A DNA stretch of 39,915 nt from a virus. Position 1 is the stretch's first letter. The number at the start of each line of letters is the position of its first letter. The position numbers and the translations under genes were made by a program. The stretch is taken from positions 1-39,915 of the IMG/VR virus record IMGVR_UViG_3300023442_000006; one strand, given 5' to 3'. A model generated the notes under the pieces. That model had not been told where the DNA came from, searched no databases, and saw only the letters and a program-made list of their open reading frames with translations. Shown in pieces: positions 14,001 through 21,900 of this stretch.

Positions 14001-16910
14001 GAACGGAGACTCCTTCCGAAGTTTCTGACCCTTCTTCGGAGTCTTCGGTGGCTCCTCCTGGGCCGCCGTCTTATCGCCAACGAACTTGACCTCGGGGCGC
14101 TTGGACTTCACCAAGGCGACGGCAACCCCAACGTCTGACTCTTTCAGGCCCCAATCCTTCGCCACTTCTTCCGTCGTGGCCTTCTCCGCAGCAGCTTCGA
14201 CGGCCATTCTCTCGCTCTTGGAAAAGAACGCCTTCTCTGCCTTCTCCGGGTCGGCTCCAGCCTCCTTGGCAGCCTTCCTGATGAGATCCTTTACCGCTTC
14301 CCGCTCTTCCCTGACGAATCTCGCCATCCGAACGGAGAAACCGCGAAGCGGATCGACGGACTTGATGAACTTCTTGCCCTCCTCCTCAACGATCCGGTCC
14401 AGAACCTTATCCTCGAGGGTGTTCTGGGCGTGGTCGATGGCGGCCTTGAGCCGAACAGCCTCTTGCCGTTCCAGATAGTCCTCCACCGCAATCTTGATCT
14501 TGGCAAGCCTCTTCTCCTTCTGGACCGCCTTCCATCGTTCCCGCTCGTTGGCGTTCGCTTCGTTCGCCTTCTCGATCCTGGGCAGGATCACCTTCTCGAA
14601 CTCGGCCTTCTTCTGCGCCAGCTTCTTGCGGAACTGATCCCTGGATAGACGGGAGATCGCCTCCTTGCCGACCAGCCCCTTGTAGCGGAACTTCCGCTTG
14701 TTGTATTCGTCCAGGGCCATCCTGAACTCTTCCGAGGAAAGCCGCTCCCGAACGGGCACCTGGTTGCCGGCCTTGACCCGCTTCTCCCTCTCCGCCATGG
14801 ACTCGGCAGGTCTGGAGCTTTCCCCCATCGCCCGAATGCCGGCAATCTCTGCCTTGAGACTCTGATTGACCCACTCGTTGAGCCGATCCAGTCTCCTCTC
14901 GACCCGCGCAGTACTGGCCTCGATGTCCCGAATGACGGAAGTAGGGATGTTGCTTTTCCCTGTCAGTGTGCGATACCGCTCGCCGAGCTTGCCTTCCCAG
15001 TCCTTGACGAAGCCTCTGGTGGCCCCGACGTAGGCACCGAGGGCTCCCTGAAGTCCGAAAATGGTCCCAGAGATCATCCAGTCGGAAACGACTTCGTTCC
15101 AGGTCTTCTCGGAATCATCCCCGTGGAGCCACTTCAGGAGGGATTCCCTGGCCTTGGGGTCGATCCCTGCCAATCCGGCACCCAGGCCCACCCCATGAAG
15201 GGCTCCGGCAATCGTCTGCTGCGCCCTGGCCTCGAGAACTCCCTTCCAGGCGGATTCCGCCGCCCCAGGAGCGGCCTCCTCGGCTTTCCCTAGTCTCCTG
15301 GCGGCTGCTCCTAAAGTCTTCTTAGAAGCGGCGAGAATGCCTCTGGCGGAAAGGTTGGAGAGGAAGGCTAGAGCGGGGCTGATGGCCTCGATGGTGCCGA
15401 CCATCTTGAGGGCCCCCTCCATCATGGCGGCGGAATAGTTGGACTCCGCCAGGACTCCGGCAGCTTCCCGTGAAACACCGGAAGCGATGTAGGCGTCCTT
15501 GATCATGTCCACGGAAGCCTTCTCCGCTCCGGTCTGCGGGCGGATCTTCTCGTAGGCCATGAACCCGGCCACCCGACTCGAGGCCTTCCCAAGGAAATGG
15601 GCCGTTCTGCCGACCAGGGTCTTCTTGAACGCCTGCTCCGAGACCTTCAGGACCGCCTTCTTGGTGGCTTCTTCCGATAGGTTCTTCACCCCTCTGGCCC
15701 CAAGGGTTTCCAGCCTGTCAACGACCGCCTTCTCGACCTTCTTGGCAATCGTGACCCGAAGAGCTGCGGTACCCGCATTGGCAACCGCCTTCTCGGCAAC
15801 CTTCGTCCCTGCCCCCACGATCTTGCTGGGGCCACCCATCGGGGTCACGAAGGCCGCCAGCCCCCCAGCGGTGTGGAGGTTCCTCTCCGCCGGCGTCCCC
15901 AGCATGGCAATACCCCGGTCCTCCTGCTCTTGGTGAAACGCTCCAGGCCCCCCCAGGAGACGGGTCATCAGATAGGTCGAGGCGAAGGACCGCAGCCCCT
16001 CCATGATGGCCGATCCTCCTGCCTGCTTCTTGGCTACTTCTGGAGAACCCGTCTGCCAGAACGCCTGGCGGCGCTTTGCCCAAGGGCTGTCCAGAAAATC
16101 AACCGGAATCGCCCCATCAGAAAAAAGGACCAGATCAGGGCGTCCGGGTGAGGTATCGAACGGGCGCTGATAATGGAGGTCCACGCTCTCTTTCAGGATA
16201 GCGTTCCACTTCTCCTTTGCGTCCTTGTCCCCTGACTGAGCCCGTTGGTAAAGATCCCACGCCTTAGGCGACACGCCCCGCAGGTATCCGCCTTGATCAG
16301 AATCAAGGTAATAGATCTCCCCCTTCTTCTTCTCCAGACGGTCCGTAAACTCCTGAAGGGGGATCCTGACGACCGGCACCCCGTTCTTCTCGCCGACGAC
16401 CTTGAAGGACTCCTTCGGAAGCCCGTAGTGCTTGCTCCATTCCCTCACATCCCGACCGATCGAGGTTCTGATGGCCTCCATCATCACGGCAGGGAATTCC
16501 CCACCAGACTTGAGGGCACCCTCCGCTTCTCCGATGACTCCTGAAACCGAATCCTCGTGCCCGATCACGGGGGCTCCGTGGACCCCTCTCTGGATGAAGT
16601 CTGCCCAGGAAGCGTAAGCATCCTGCCACTCGTTCGTAGGATTGGGATCTTGCCCGGCCAGGATCCTGGAATACTCCTGAGCGATTTTGACTGTTTTCGG
16701 ATCAGGGTTGAATCCTGGCTGGTTGGCTCCGGCAAAGTAGTACCCCGGACTGGGGACGGAGGGAGCGGGGGATTGGGCTACCTGAGCCTGGGAGCTAGCC
16801 CCCCCTTGCGGTTGGACAAAGGAGTACCGCTTCGGATTCGTCTTTCCCTGCGGAGACGGATCCTGGTTCTCTAGGCTGGCCTCGTTCCCCTGCTCCCCCT
16901 GTCTTGCCAT
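8028..16910 (-). CDS. Giant polyvalent/internal virion protein with ParB-like and zincin domains, 2960 aa
   Basis: This single ORF takes up more than a fifth of the window. Regions seen: residues 1-300 low complexity then helical; about 300-650 Ala/Gly-rich helices; about 650-1000 highly charged coiled coil; 1026-1078 an SH3/KOW-like beta unit (LRPGDVIELTRGGTRVTVIG); 1079-1197 Pro/Glu/Lys linker; about 1205-1310 a ParB/Srx-like domain with AGHHRRARAL (G1270, R1273); about 1335-1370 a helix-turn-helix (NVAIAKKINGTPEKV) as in ParB/KorB; HEIYH at 1744-1748, a zincin metallopeptidase signature. About 2450-2620 resembles polyvalent-protein-associated domains (RTQFDMGTYAAPA). This matches the published concept of phage polyvalent proteins. 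Its place after the nozzle and internal-protein genes suggests it is ejected with DNA. Cleavage, protease and nuclease activities are untested. Confidence 0.8.
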   Translation of the reverse strand: MARQGEQGNEASLENQDPSPQGKTNPKRYSFVQPQGGASSQAQVAQSPAPSVPSPGYYFAGANQPGFNPDPKTVKIAQEYSRILAGQDPNPTNEWQDAYASWADFIQRGVHGAPVIGHEDSVSGVIGEAEGALKSGGEFPAVMMEAIRTSIGRDVREWSKHYGLPKESFKVVGEKNGVPVVRIPLQEFTDRLEKKKGEIYYLDSDQGGYLRGVSPKAWDLYQRAQSGDKDAKEKWNAILKESVDLHYQRPFDTSPGRPDLVLFSDGAIPVDFLDSPWAKRRQAFWQTGSPEVAKKQAGGSAIMEGLRSFASTYLMTRLLGGPGAFHQEQEDRGIAMLGTPAERNLHTAGGLAAFVTPMGGPSKIVGAGTKVAEKAVANAGTAALRVTIAKKVEKAVVDRLETLGARGVKNLSEEATKKAVLKVSEQAFKKTLVGRTAHFLGKASSRVAGFMAYEKIRPQTGAEKASVDMIKDAYIASGVSREAAGVLAESNYSAAMMEGALKMVGTIEAISPALAFLSNLSARGILAASKKTLGAAARRLGKAEEAAPGAAESAWKGVLEARAQQTIAGALHGVGLGAGLAGIDPKARESLLKWLHGDDSEKTWNEVVSDWMISGTIFGLQGALGAYVGATRGFVKDWEGKLGERYRTLTGKSNIPTSVIRDIEASTARVERRLDRLNEWVNQSLKAEIAGIRAMGESSRPAESMAEREKRVKAGNQVPVRERLSSEEFRMALDEYNKRKFRYKGLVGKEAISRLSRDQFRKKLAQKKAEFEKVILPRIEKANEANANERERWKAVQKEKRLAKIKIAVEDYLERQEAVRLKAAIDHAQNTLEDKVLDRIVEEEGKKFIKSVDPLRGFSVRMARFVREEREAVKDLIRKAAKEAGADPEKAEKAFFSKSERMAVEAAAEKATTEEVAKDWGLKESDVGVAVALVKSKRPEVKFVGDKTAAQEEPPKTPKKGQKLRKESPFRASGFAEGDREGLPDLKLAGRRAREAEDREKEYARERGSSYYYGDDPLIDRLWSQVADILDQLRPGDVIELTRGGTRVTVIGRNGNLLRVKGPSGRETNLTISELVMAKVLDKGEEPPPEPPKEGPEPPEDGGTAPGKGGGGPPPKAPEGAKENEPEKKPEPKPEPKQKPEKAEKPKEEKPAPKPKKEEPKEPETKKEEEKPTPAPKPKKKKKSNKETKKSEQAEAELLPGVKLTAEMVDPEDLVVDASRFQRERRDIKDEKNQVNPEHDIFKKPWDDSAYLADPIIALEENGKFVVVAGHHRRARALGLHGSPDTPEGKILVRVIRAEKGVSKEDVEKVASDLALKTNTGRKQLSKFDLVDTVVALKERGLTNVAIAKKINGTPEKVAHILALSKLPKSVLAMAEELGSEKIQTIAFSFREFKNLWAIKKKVKGTEDEYYYDTSPIQRYLVSNFDKIKDMSVSQFKAYIENIQNTYKAIQNKYKQDYITGFGYMKMTPEEIAKKSFQVAEEYSNLLENLQKEKSKLESISKLYSNPKTASEIRLVQSAKDLAERAGRRLRLFQAENGLIDIPDEELSRLRALEGSFFSGEIGHTLKKYEENPRQGGLFGDDIEQQGPGELFNQPVPDESSFKPGEFIGDLNKETIKKVIDLVHGEAKTTEEKNALEVNLKKVPNFLKKIHSFKKNGKIYRVSVKRLAETFGRPEDETKLIYKILSKLHPNTERVFVLVGEDSDTSDQDVLGNTSYINYSGSPKKWAIVMGMKYAKDSGAIGFHEIYHVLHSVYFSDDGTSNKFRERIGITEEEYQSFKKAMNGKSPKWTGKGEEKAALSWERYLRKGEAPTKEVASLFEKIKAIFAKVVYPLYFLKKGIDPSAKVIFDKMMAAVGGPPIGPTGEPSVTTMNRDAKVETLFMAHARTYDSLSNEYERLEEAARNESDPAKSANLRVRAAIARAQAQELDEGAGIAPKGNPVRAVKEKEQREQDSAIAKAILEAAPSDLSWKHWLRSLILPDYETVRRAYESHSTRVPRGFFAKAAELPFYSIHPRLYSYMRRQMTEIRKRVDLYQRKLWGRTWFQRVRYGGEGAANAPLNRIKENSKEAWRIALALDGGTVGDWNASADAVKKGGEIEGLHPKTSMVSVLNEKEKKIYDQVKVIWSRFRKRMFDHIHRHDRAFFQAEVERLTKKADRVREKDPEKADLYDEQAEFRQSQLNLLDQLRDPNTGRKWGFDDYFPHLWDSGPEHFADDHKRLPAVVQEDIPKGAFHPSLLRRKGRMGWSLNLHRALDIYIPAAEMKVAADKVLDMGYDTLYGTWGRATRLTDLDVSWHRLNRGQRLDMALKLREGEGMTKRVFVIPGSRTYSKDGQRILSIKVKDASTGEVFVVYRNKKTAKAEGVDNPFTPRDFFYRSGGVIQASTDPARAYENLEYMEKWVRRSLGHHPDYGKVMKRIQAGTRILTEAEYHAYIGALYPKAGVVNVMFGIHQLASEVGVSHAMSGLALAAKILRKGPDRSDRVAYHYFRIIREAAPHLESLVGFASEGERGLGRPRSLKQKIQVGANKVSFSLFRGSEGFIRVASFLGGYRMAEAAGASKQEAIDFGREVVARTQFDMGTYAAPAMVDHPLGYPFLMLRRYGLSLARQAFRGYSQGAEMVKAEVYKKLGKTPASLLRGTSMTTEEKKVYHAILAKRYKYENFHNSARLARFIIMGALIKEISRKWIGRDPSFQVSASINDVIGTPGWVEEKNGPIKAMFHAPIYGLTGPFEALPVQGKVAFEAGKAMLDRLNGQEYAITDFYNQNMNSILTRTGRWIHDMLTAEDVGDGKVLLRRGPQANFKTTKLHLIEGAFVPGVPVEEKQQWDARDSAYAESTLGANRRLSFNRLITSDDPADVQKAVAMSQKYGILPDFDSLQRRTILYEFPASVRQILTGGDKNGMVRIATKLIPGYDRKELRQAFYLLGANDPDWYLYPNGTLKVTPDVLKGFYGAVRQWQETNE

Positions 16911-16912
16911 GA

Positions 16913-17875
16913 CTACCAGTTACCCGGCAAATCGGTGCCACCGGGGTTTTGCTGCTGGATCCCGTTCTTGGAGGGACTTCCATACCCAGGAGGAAGCGAA
17001 GGGGCCGGCGGCGGAGCCAGATTGGTCTGGCCTCCCTGACTCGGAACCCCGTTCGATCCGATGATCGCCGGGATGAGCGATTCCACAAGCTGTTTCTGGC
17101 TCGGGTTGTCCCCTGCCGCGGCTCGGAGCATCTGAATCAATCCACGGACCTGTCCTCGCTCCATGCCATTGGTCTGGTTGAGACGACGTACCGCTTCCTG
17201 CTGAGTCCTGGAATAAACGCTGTTGAGGAACGCCTTTGCCTCCTTTGGGTCACGCCCCCGGTACCCGTAGGACTGGGCCTCATTGACTGCTTGAGCATCA
17301 TCCATCCATAAGAGATCGCTTTTCCCCTTGGTGGAGATCTGAAAAAGTAGCTTGGCGACAGGAGTCGAGGAAGTGCCCGAACCCTTGGTAACGATCTTGC
17401 CGAAGAGGTCCATCAGGTTGCCGGTGAAAGACCGTTCTGCGGTCGCCTTCTGAGCCTGTCTAGAAAGGGCGGTCTCGTGGGCGTATCGAACAACGTCCCG
17501 GATCATCGAGACCATTCCTTGTCTCTGCGCAGCCCCCATTTCATCCTCGTGGAAGGCTTCCCGCTGCTGGTAATCAGCGTTCCACCGTCTTTCGGCGGCC
17601 TGAAGCTGCTTGCTGGAAACTTGCTCGTAGCTCTTCAGGGATTTCTTCTGACGGGCAGTTGCCCCTGCTTCTCCGAGTAGGGCTCTCATGTCGGCCCTTG
17701 CCATGCCCTCTTTGGCGAGACTGGTCTGGTCGGCCTGGGATTTCTGGCGAAGGGCGAGATCCTTCTCCTGGATCCTCATTCCGCGTTGCGCCCGAACGTT
17801 GGTCGCCGAAGAGAAGATTTCCGAGGGGCCAACGGTCCCTTCGGCCTTGTGGGTATCGAACTGGATGCCGGCCAT
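16913..17875 (-). CDS. Internal virion / ejection protein candidate, 320 aa
   Basis: This mostly helical protein is rich in Gln, Ala, Arg and Lys (LALRQKSQADQTSLAKEG, then long charged helices), ending in a Pro/Gly/Asn-rich disordered tail (APPPAPSLPPGYGSPS). No enzymatic motif is visible. In podoviruses, two or three helical internal proteins lie between the tail nozzle and the largest ejection protein, and this gene is the second such. Its stop is two bases before the giant gene's ATG. The assignment rests on composition and position; sequence similarity to T7 gp14/15 or P22 gp7/16 cannot be judged by eye. Confidence 0.5.
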   Translation of the reverse strand: MAGIQFDTHKAEGTVGPSEIFSSATNVRAQRGMRIQEKDLALRQKSQADQTSLAKEGMARADMRALLGEAGATARQKKSLKSYEQVSSKQLQAAERRWNADYQQREAFHEDEMGAAQRQGMVSMIRDVVRYAHETALSRQAQKATAERSFTGNLMDLFGKIVTKGSGTSSTPVAKLLFQISTKGKSDLLWMDDAQAVNEAQSYGYRGRDPKEAKAFLNSVYSRTQQEAVRRLNQTNGMERGQVRGLIQMLRAAAGDNPSQKQLVESLIPAIIGSNGVPSQGGQTNLAPPPAPSLPPGYGSPSKNGIQQQNPGGTDLPGNW

Positions 17876-17877
17876 GC

Positions 17878-18681
17878 CTACTTTGCTCCTCCGAACATGC
17901 CCATGAACTGCGAGAACATGGCGAGAAGCGGGCTACTTCCCGTTGATTCTGGTACCTTCTGTCCGCCACCGTTCGAGAAAATGGCGGCAAAGTCCTTCAC
18001 GGGGGAATACGCACCCTGAATGTCTCCTCGCCCGAGGGATCTTCCAGCCATCATTCCTGCGAATGCGCCAGGGAATCCCCCTCCTGCGGCCCCTCCAATT
18101 GCCGCCATTGCGGTTCCGAGCGTGTTTCCGAACTGTTCTTTGATGCGCTGCCCTCTCCAGTCGTTGTACTGGCTCAAGCTGCCGTGTTCGACGGCGAGGC
18201 GGTTGGCGGCGAGGTTTCGGTCCAGCTCCTTGAGATTGGCCTTGCCCTGTCGATACCCCTGCTCCCGCTGTGACCCGACGACCTGACGTTGGACTTCCTG
18301 TTGTCGGCGGACCTGGGCCACTGCCGCGGAGCCAGCCACGTCTGCCACGAGTCCCTGATTGGCGGCAAATGCCTTGCCGAGGTTCCCCCGGCCAGCCACT
18401 TCCCCAATCTTCCGCTTGGTGTCCGCGACGCCGGCCTGAACGCCCTCCTGGGCCGCGGCGACGGCCCTGGAAGCGTAGGCTGGAGAGATCAACTCCTTGA
18501 GGTAGGGATTCTGGTACCACGCCTCGAGATCGCCCCGGAGGCCCTTCAGTAGCTTCTGGTCTTCGCGGGTCAGTCCAGCGATGAACTGTTGGTCGATCCC
18601 GCGTTGCCAGCGGCCCCGGTTGTATCCCGTGCCGAAAAGGGCACCCTTGGCTCCACCGAGAAGGTTCTTGAAGAAGCTCAT
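17878..18681 (-). CDS. Internal virion / DNA-ejection protein candidate, 267 aa
   Basis: The protein starts MSFFKNLLGGAKGALFGTGY, continues with Ala/Gln-rich helices (AAAQEGVQAGVADTKRKIGE, VRRQQEVQRQVVGSQREQGY) and then a glycine-zipper-like membrane-active segment (AMAAIGGAAGGGFPGAFAGM). Such hydrophobic Gly/Ala segments next to long helices are common in podovirus ejection proteins that form the trans-envelope channel. The ATG overlaps the upstream TGA (18678-18680). No exact family is recognised. An ejection role is inferred from gene order and composition. Confidence 0.55.
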   Translation of the reverse strand: MSFFKNLLGGAKGALFGTGYNRGRWQRGIDQQFIAGLTREDQKLLKGLRGDLEAWYQNPYLKELISPAYASRAVAAAQEGVQAGVADTKRKIGEVAGRGNLGKAFAANQGLVADVAGSAAVAQVRRQQEVQRQVVGSQREQGYRQGKANLKELDRNLAANRLAVEHGSLSQYNDWRGQRIKEQFGNTLGTAMAAIGGAAGGGFPGAFAGMMAGRSLGRGDIQGAYSPVKDFAAIFSNGGGQKVPESTGSSPLLAMFSQFMGMFGGAK

Positions 18682-18950
18682 GGCTGTCTCCTGAGCAGGT
18701 TGTTCACGGAATGCTGGACGGCCTGCCCGATCCCGTCCGCATCATACTCGGAAGCTGGCACCCACAGGGCACCAACGGCCTTTCTGAAGGCAAGGTTGAC
18801 CGCTTCCAGGTCTCCTGCCGCCACAACGGGGGGAAGGAGGGGGTGAGAATGATCCTGGCGGTACCGAGAAAGGGCGGACCCGACGAGGCTGATGGCATCT
18901 TCCTCGGCGTCTTCCAGGTTCATCCGGTCGAATCTATCGTCCAGGGCCAC
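18678..18950 (-). CDS. Hypothetical protein, 90 aa
   Basis: The gene lies between the tail nozzle-like gene and the internal virion genes. The start is a GTG with GAGAGGAG two bases before it, overlapping the end of the 1895-aa gene by 17 bases. The product is acidic at the N-terminus (MNLEDAEEDAISLVGSALSR) and probably helical, ending VQHSVNNLLRRQP. No family or motif is recognised. By position it may be a minor virion protein or a chaperone for one. Confidence 0.5.
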   Translation of the reverse strand: MALDDRFDRMNLEDAEEDAISLVGSALSRYRQDHSHPLLPPVVAAGDLEAVNLAFRKAVGALWVPASEYDADGIGQAVQHSVNNLLRRQP

Positions 18951-21900
18951 TTCTCCTCTCTCCTACGGTGTAATCGTACAAGAAGAACGGGTGTCGGCAA
19001 GAGAACTCCAACTGGAGGAACTTCCCCCGCGGGGCACTGGGCTGATAGTCCTTACCGCCGAAGAGGGAGACCTGGGCCCACCCCTTGTCCATTGGAACAT
19101 CGGCCACTTTGAAGGCGGTGGACTGATCGAAGTCCACCCATGCCGTCACCGTCATCAAGCCCTGGTTCCGCGGCTCGAACGACAAGTAGAGCCAGCCCCA
19201 CTTCTTCATCTCATCCTGATTGCCATAGGGAATGGCCCCAGTCCTCCAGAAGCGCCGGAAGGCTCCAATGGCCCAAATGTCCCCTGACACTGGGACGAAG
19301 GACAAGGGAGTGTTGAGAGTGAAGGAAGACCCGGTGTTGGAAATGATGATAGCGGAGGACTCCTGCCCCGTTGCCGCCTGGATTACCGTCAAGGTTTCCC
19401 CACGGTGCCCCTCCTGAACCGTGGCAACGTCCGTCTCCTGGACATTGACCAGGGCGGTTCCGCTCCCGGCCCCGACCTTCCCATTGACGGACCCATAACC
19501 AGGACGGGGACCGTCCAGCTCTTGACCAGCAGAATCCAGGATGTAGACCATTCCAAGGTGATCGGCTCCCCACAACTCCCTCTTGTTGTTGAAGTCTTCC
19601 GCAATCCCAAGGGTGGCGATATTGGGGCCGTCCGAGGTCGTGAAGACATGGGGGGGGTTGTTCTTGAACTCTCCTGCGACGCCGGTAGTGAGATCCAGGG
19701 CGATTCTGGTCCTGGCTCGCGGATCGGATTTCCGTTTGGCGACCCAAATGACTTGATCTCGGTCCCTCCAGTAGACACCGGACATGAGGCCGAGCCTGGC
19801 GGGGTCGATGCTTCCCCAGGTTCCGTTCGGCTCCTTGATGGGTCCACCGAGGAAGGTATCGGAGACGCCGTTGAAGGCGTAGATACCCTGTTCAGCGGGC
19901 CGGAAAAGCCTCCGCTGGGCGGAGACCACCCCGATCGGACTGACGCAACCTGCGTCCGTTTCTACCACGCTCACGGAGAAGCCTACGGAAGCCGGAGAAG
20001 CCACGAAAATAGCGTCCCGAAGGAAGAACACCCGTTGGCCGAAGATCGTCGCAATCGCCACGACAGCGCCCCCTTCCTTCGAGTCCAGGGGGATCAAGTT
20101 CGTGGCGGGCATGGATTCCGGAGCAAAGGGTTCGGAATAGAGAACGCCAGCCCCCCCCTCCTCCTTGCGGACCTCCATCTTCCCCACGAAGATCCTGGAC
20201 TCATCGGCTCCGATGGCCGTGAACCGGGGCGGGAAGGAGTTCTGGAACGAAAGGACCGCCTTGGTCGTTAGAACCTCGTCCCTGATGTTGATGACGGCAG
20301 AGCGGGAGAGATTGTCCTGGACCTCCAAGGCAAGGTGATAGGTCGATCCATCTGCGGCGGTCTTGTAGATCCGTCGGTAGATCTTCTCCCTGGTATCCTC
20401 ACTCACCGGCAAGGAAGAGAGGGTGAAACTCCCGTCTACGATCAGGTCCGACTGTCCAGGCGCGATCAGTTCCTTGACCGATTCTGGACCAGGGTTGGAC
20501 TCCACGAAGGTATCCGGGTCGTAGAAGGTGACTCGGAAACGATGCTTCCCAGCAATCGTAGGGATGCTCTGAACGCTCTCCAAAGACCCGGTAAGGGGGT
20601 TGGCGGTATTGAAGTCTTCGGGGCTGGTTCCTTCCCCCTCGTTGAGACGGAAGACATAGGCTGCGGTCTGATAACGACCGGCCGAGTAGAAGTTCGTCGA
20701 TGCCCCGTTGTTCCACCTGGAAGTTCCCAAGGGTTCCTTGAAGTCCGCAGTAGAGCTTCCTGGGTCACGCGGAAAGTTGACTGTCGGGGCAGTCGTCATG
20801 GGCGGGGTGTGCGGATGGTTCACGTCCCGGTCCGTATCGGTCACTTGTCGAACACTATGGATCAGCCCCTCGAACCCGAAGAACGACTTGTCCGCGACCG
20901 TGATTCCAGAGTTTCCCCACAGAACATCGCCCCCCGTATCGTCTGGATTGTCGTCGCTCGAGGGGTGGTCTGCGCTATAGACCAGGGCATTGCCGGCGGC
21001 TCCTCCTTCCTGCCAGATATTGAGTGCCCCACCGGGGGAAGAAGCCATCACCACATAGTCATATCGGCTCCCTGAGGCCCTTCCGAAAACCGTACTCACG
21101 AGGAGATAGAACCAGGTGGAAGTGCTGTTGATGGGGTAATTGTCGGTCTCAAACCAACGCTCTGCTTTGGCATTGAGATCCCACCACCCGAAACGGACCT
21201 TCAGGGCGTTTCCGTCGCTGTTGGGAATGAGGACGATCCAGTAGTTTCCGCTGTTCTTCGTCCAGTTCTTGCCCATGAAGGTCATTTTCCGGTCCAGCCT
21301 GGAGGGCTTGAACCATGCCTCGAAAGCGCCGGCGTCCCCTCTTGCTCCAGAGGTCGTTCCACTATCCCCGTCCTTGGTGTTCCCTGACAAGTCCAGTCCG
21401 TAGGTGGAGACGTAACCGATCCGAAGCTGTTGCTGTCCCTTGAAAACCGCGGAGAAGTTTACTTCTGGATCATCTTGGTCGTGGGTTCCGGTAACGAACG
21501 CAGGGGCGTCCGTACTCCACAACGAGGTCGTGACGGCTTCCACGTCGGACTTGTATCCAGGGGGGACGATCCCCATTCTCCTGGAGGTCTTCCCGTCATA
21601 GACGACAGGAGGTCCGTTTCCGGTACACAGGTAGAGCCGTTCATTGAAGAGAACTCCACTTGGGGGCCGCTCATCGTCTGGGACTCCGATACCGGTCATT
21701 ACCGGAACGAAGGGGAACGACTCCACCTTCCCGTTCTGGCTCTCTCCAAGTGATCCCTGGTTGAACGCGATGGCATCTTCCCCATCGTTGAAGGGGAAGA
21801 GAACCTTGGTCTCTGTTGATGCCGATACGCGAGAGGATGGAGAGAGATAGTCCGCGGTGTGGAAGGCGGACGTGGAGGATGCGTTCGACACGATCTCGAA

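Noticed and set aside
8028-16910. N4-type virion RNA polymerase
   Set aside because: Size fits, but I could not find T7-family polymerase motifs by eye; the visible motifs are ParB-like and zincin.
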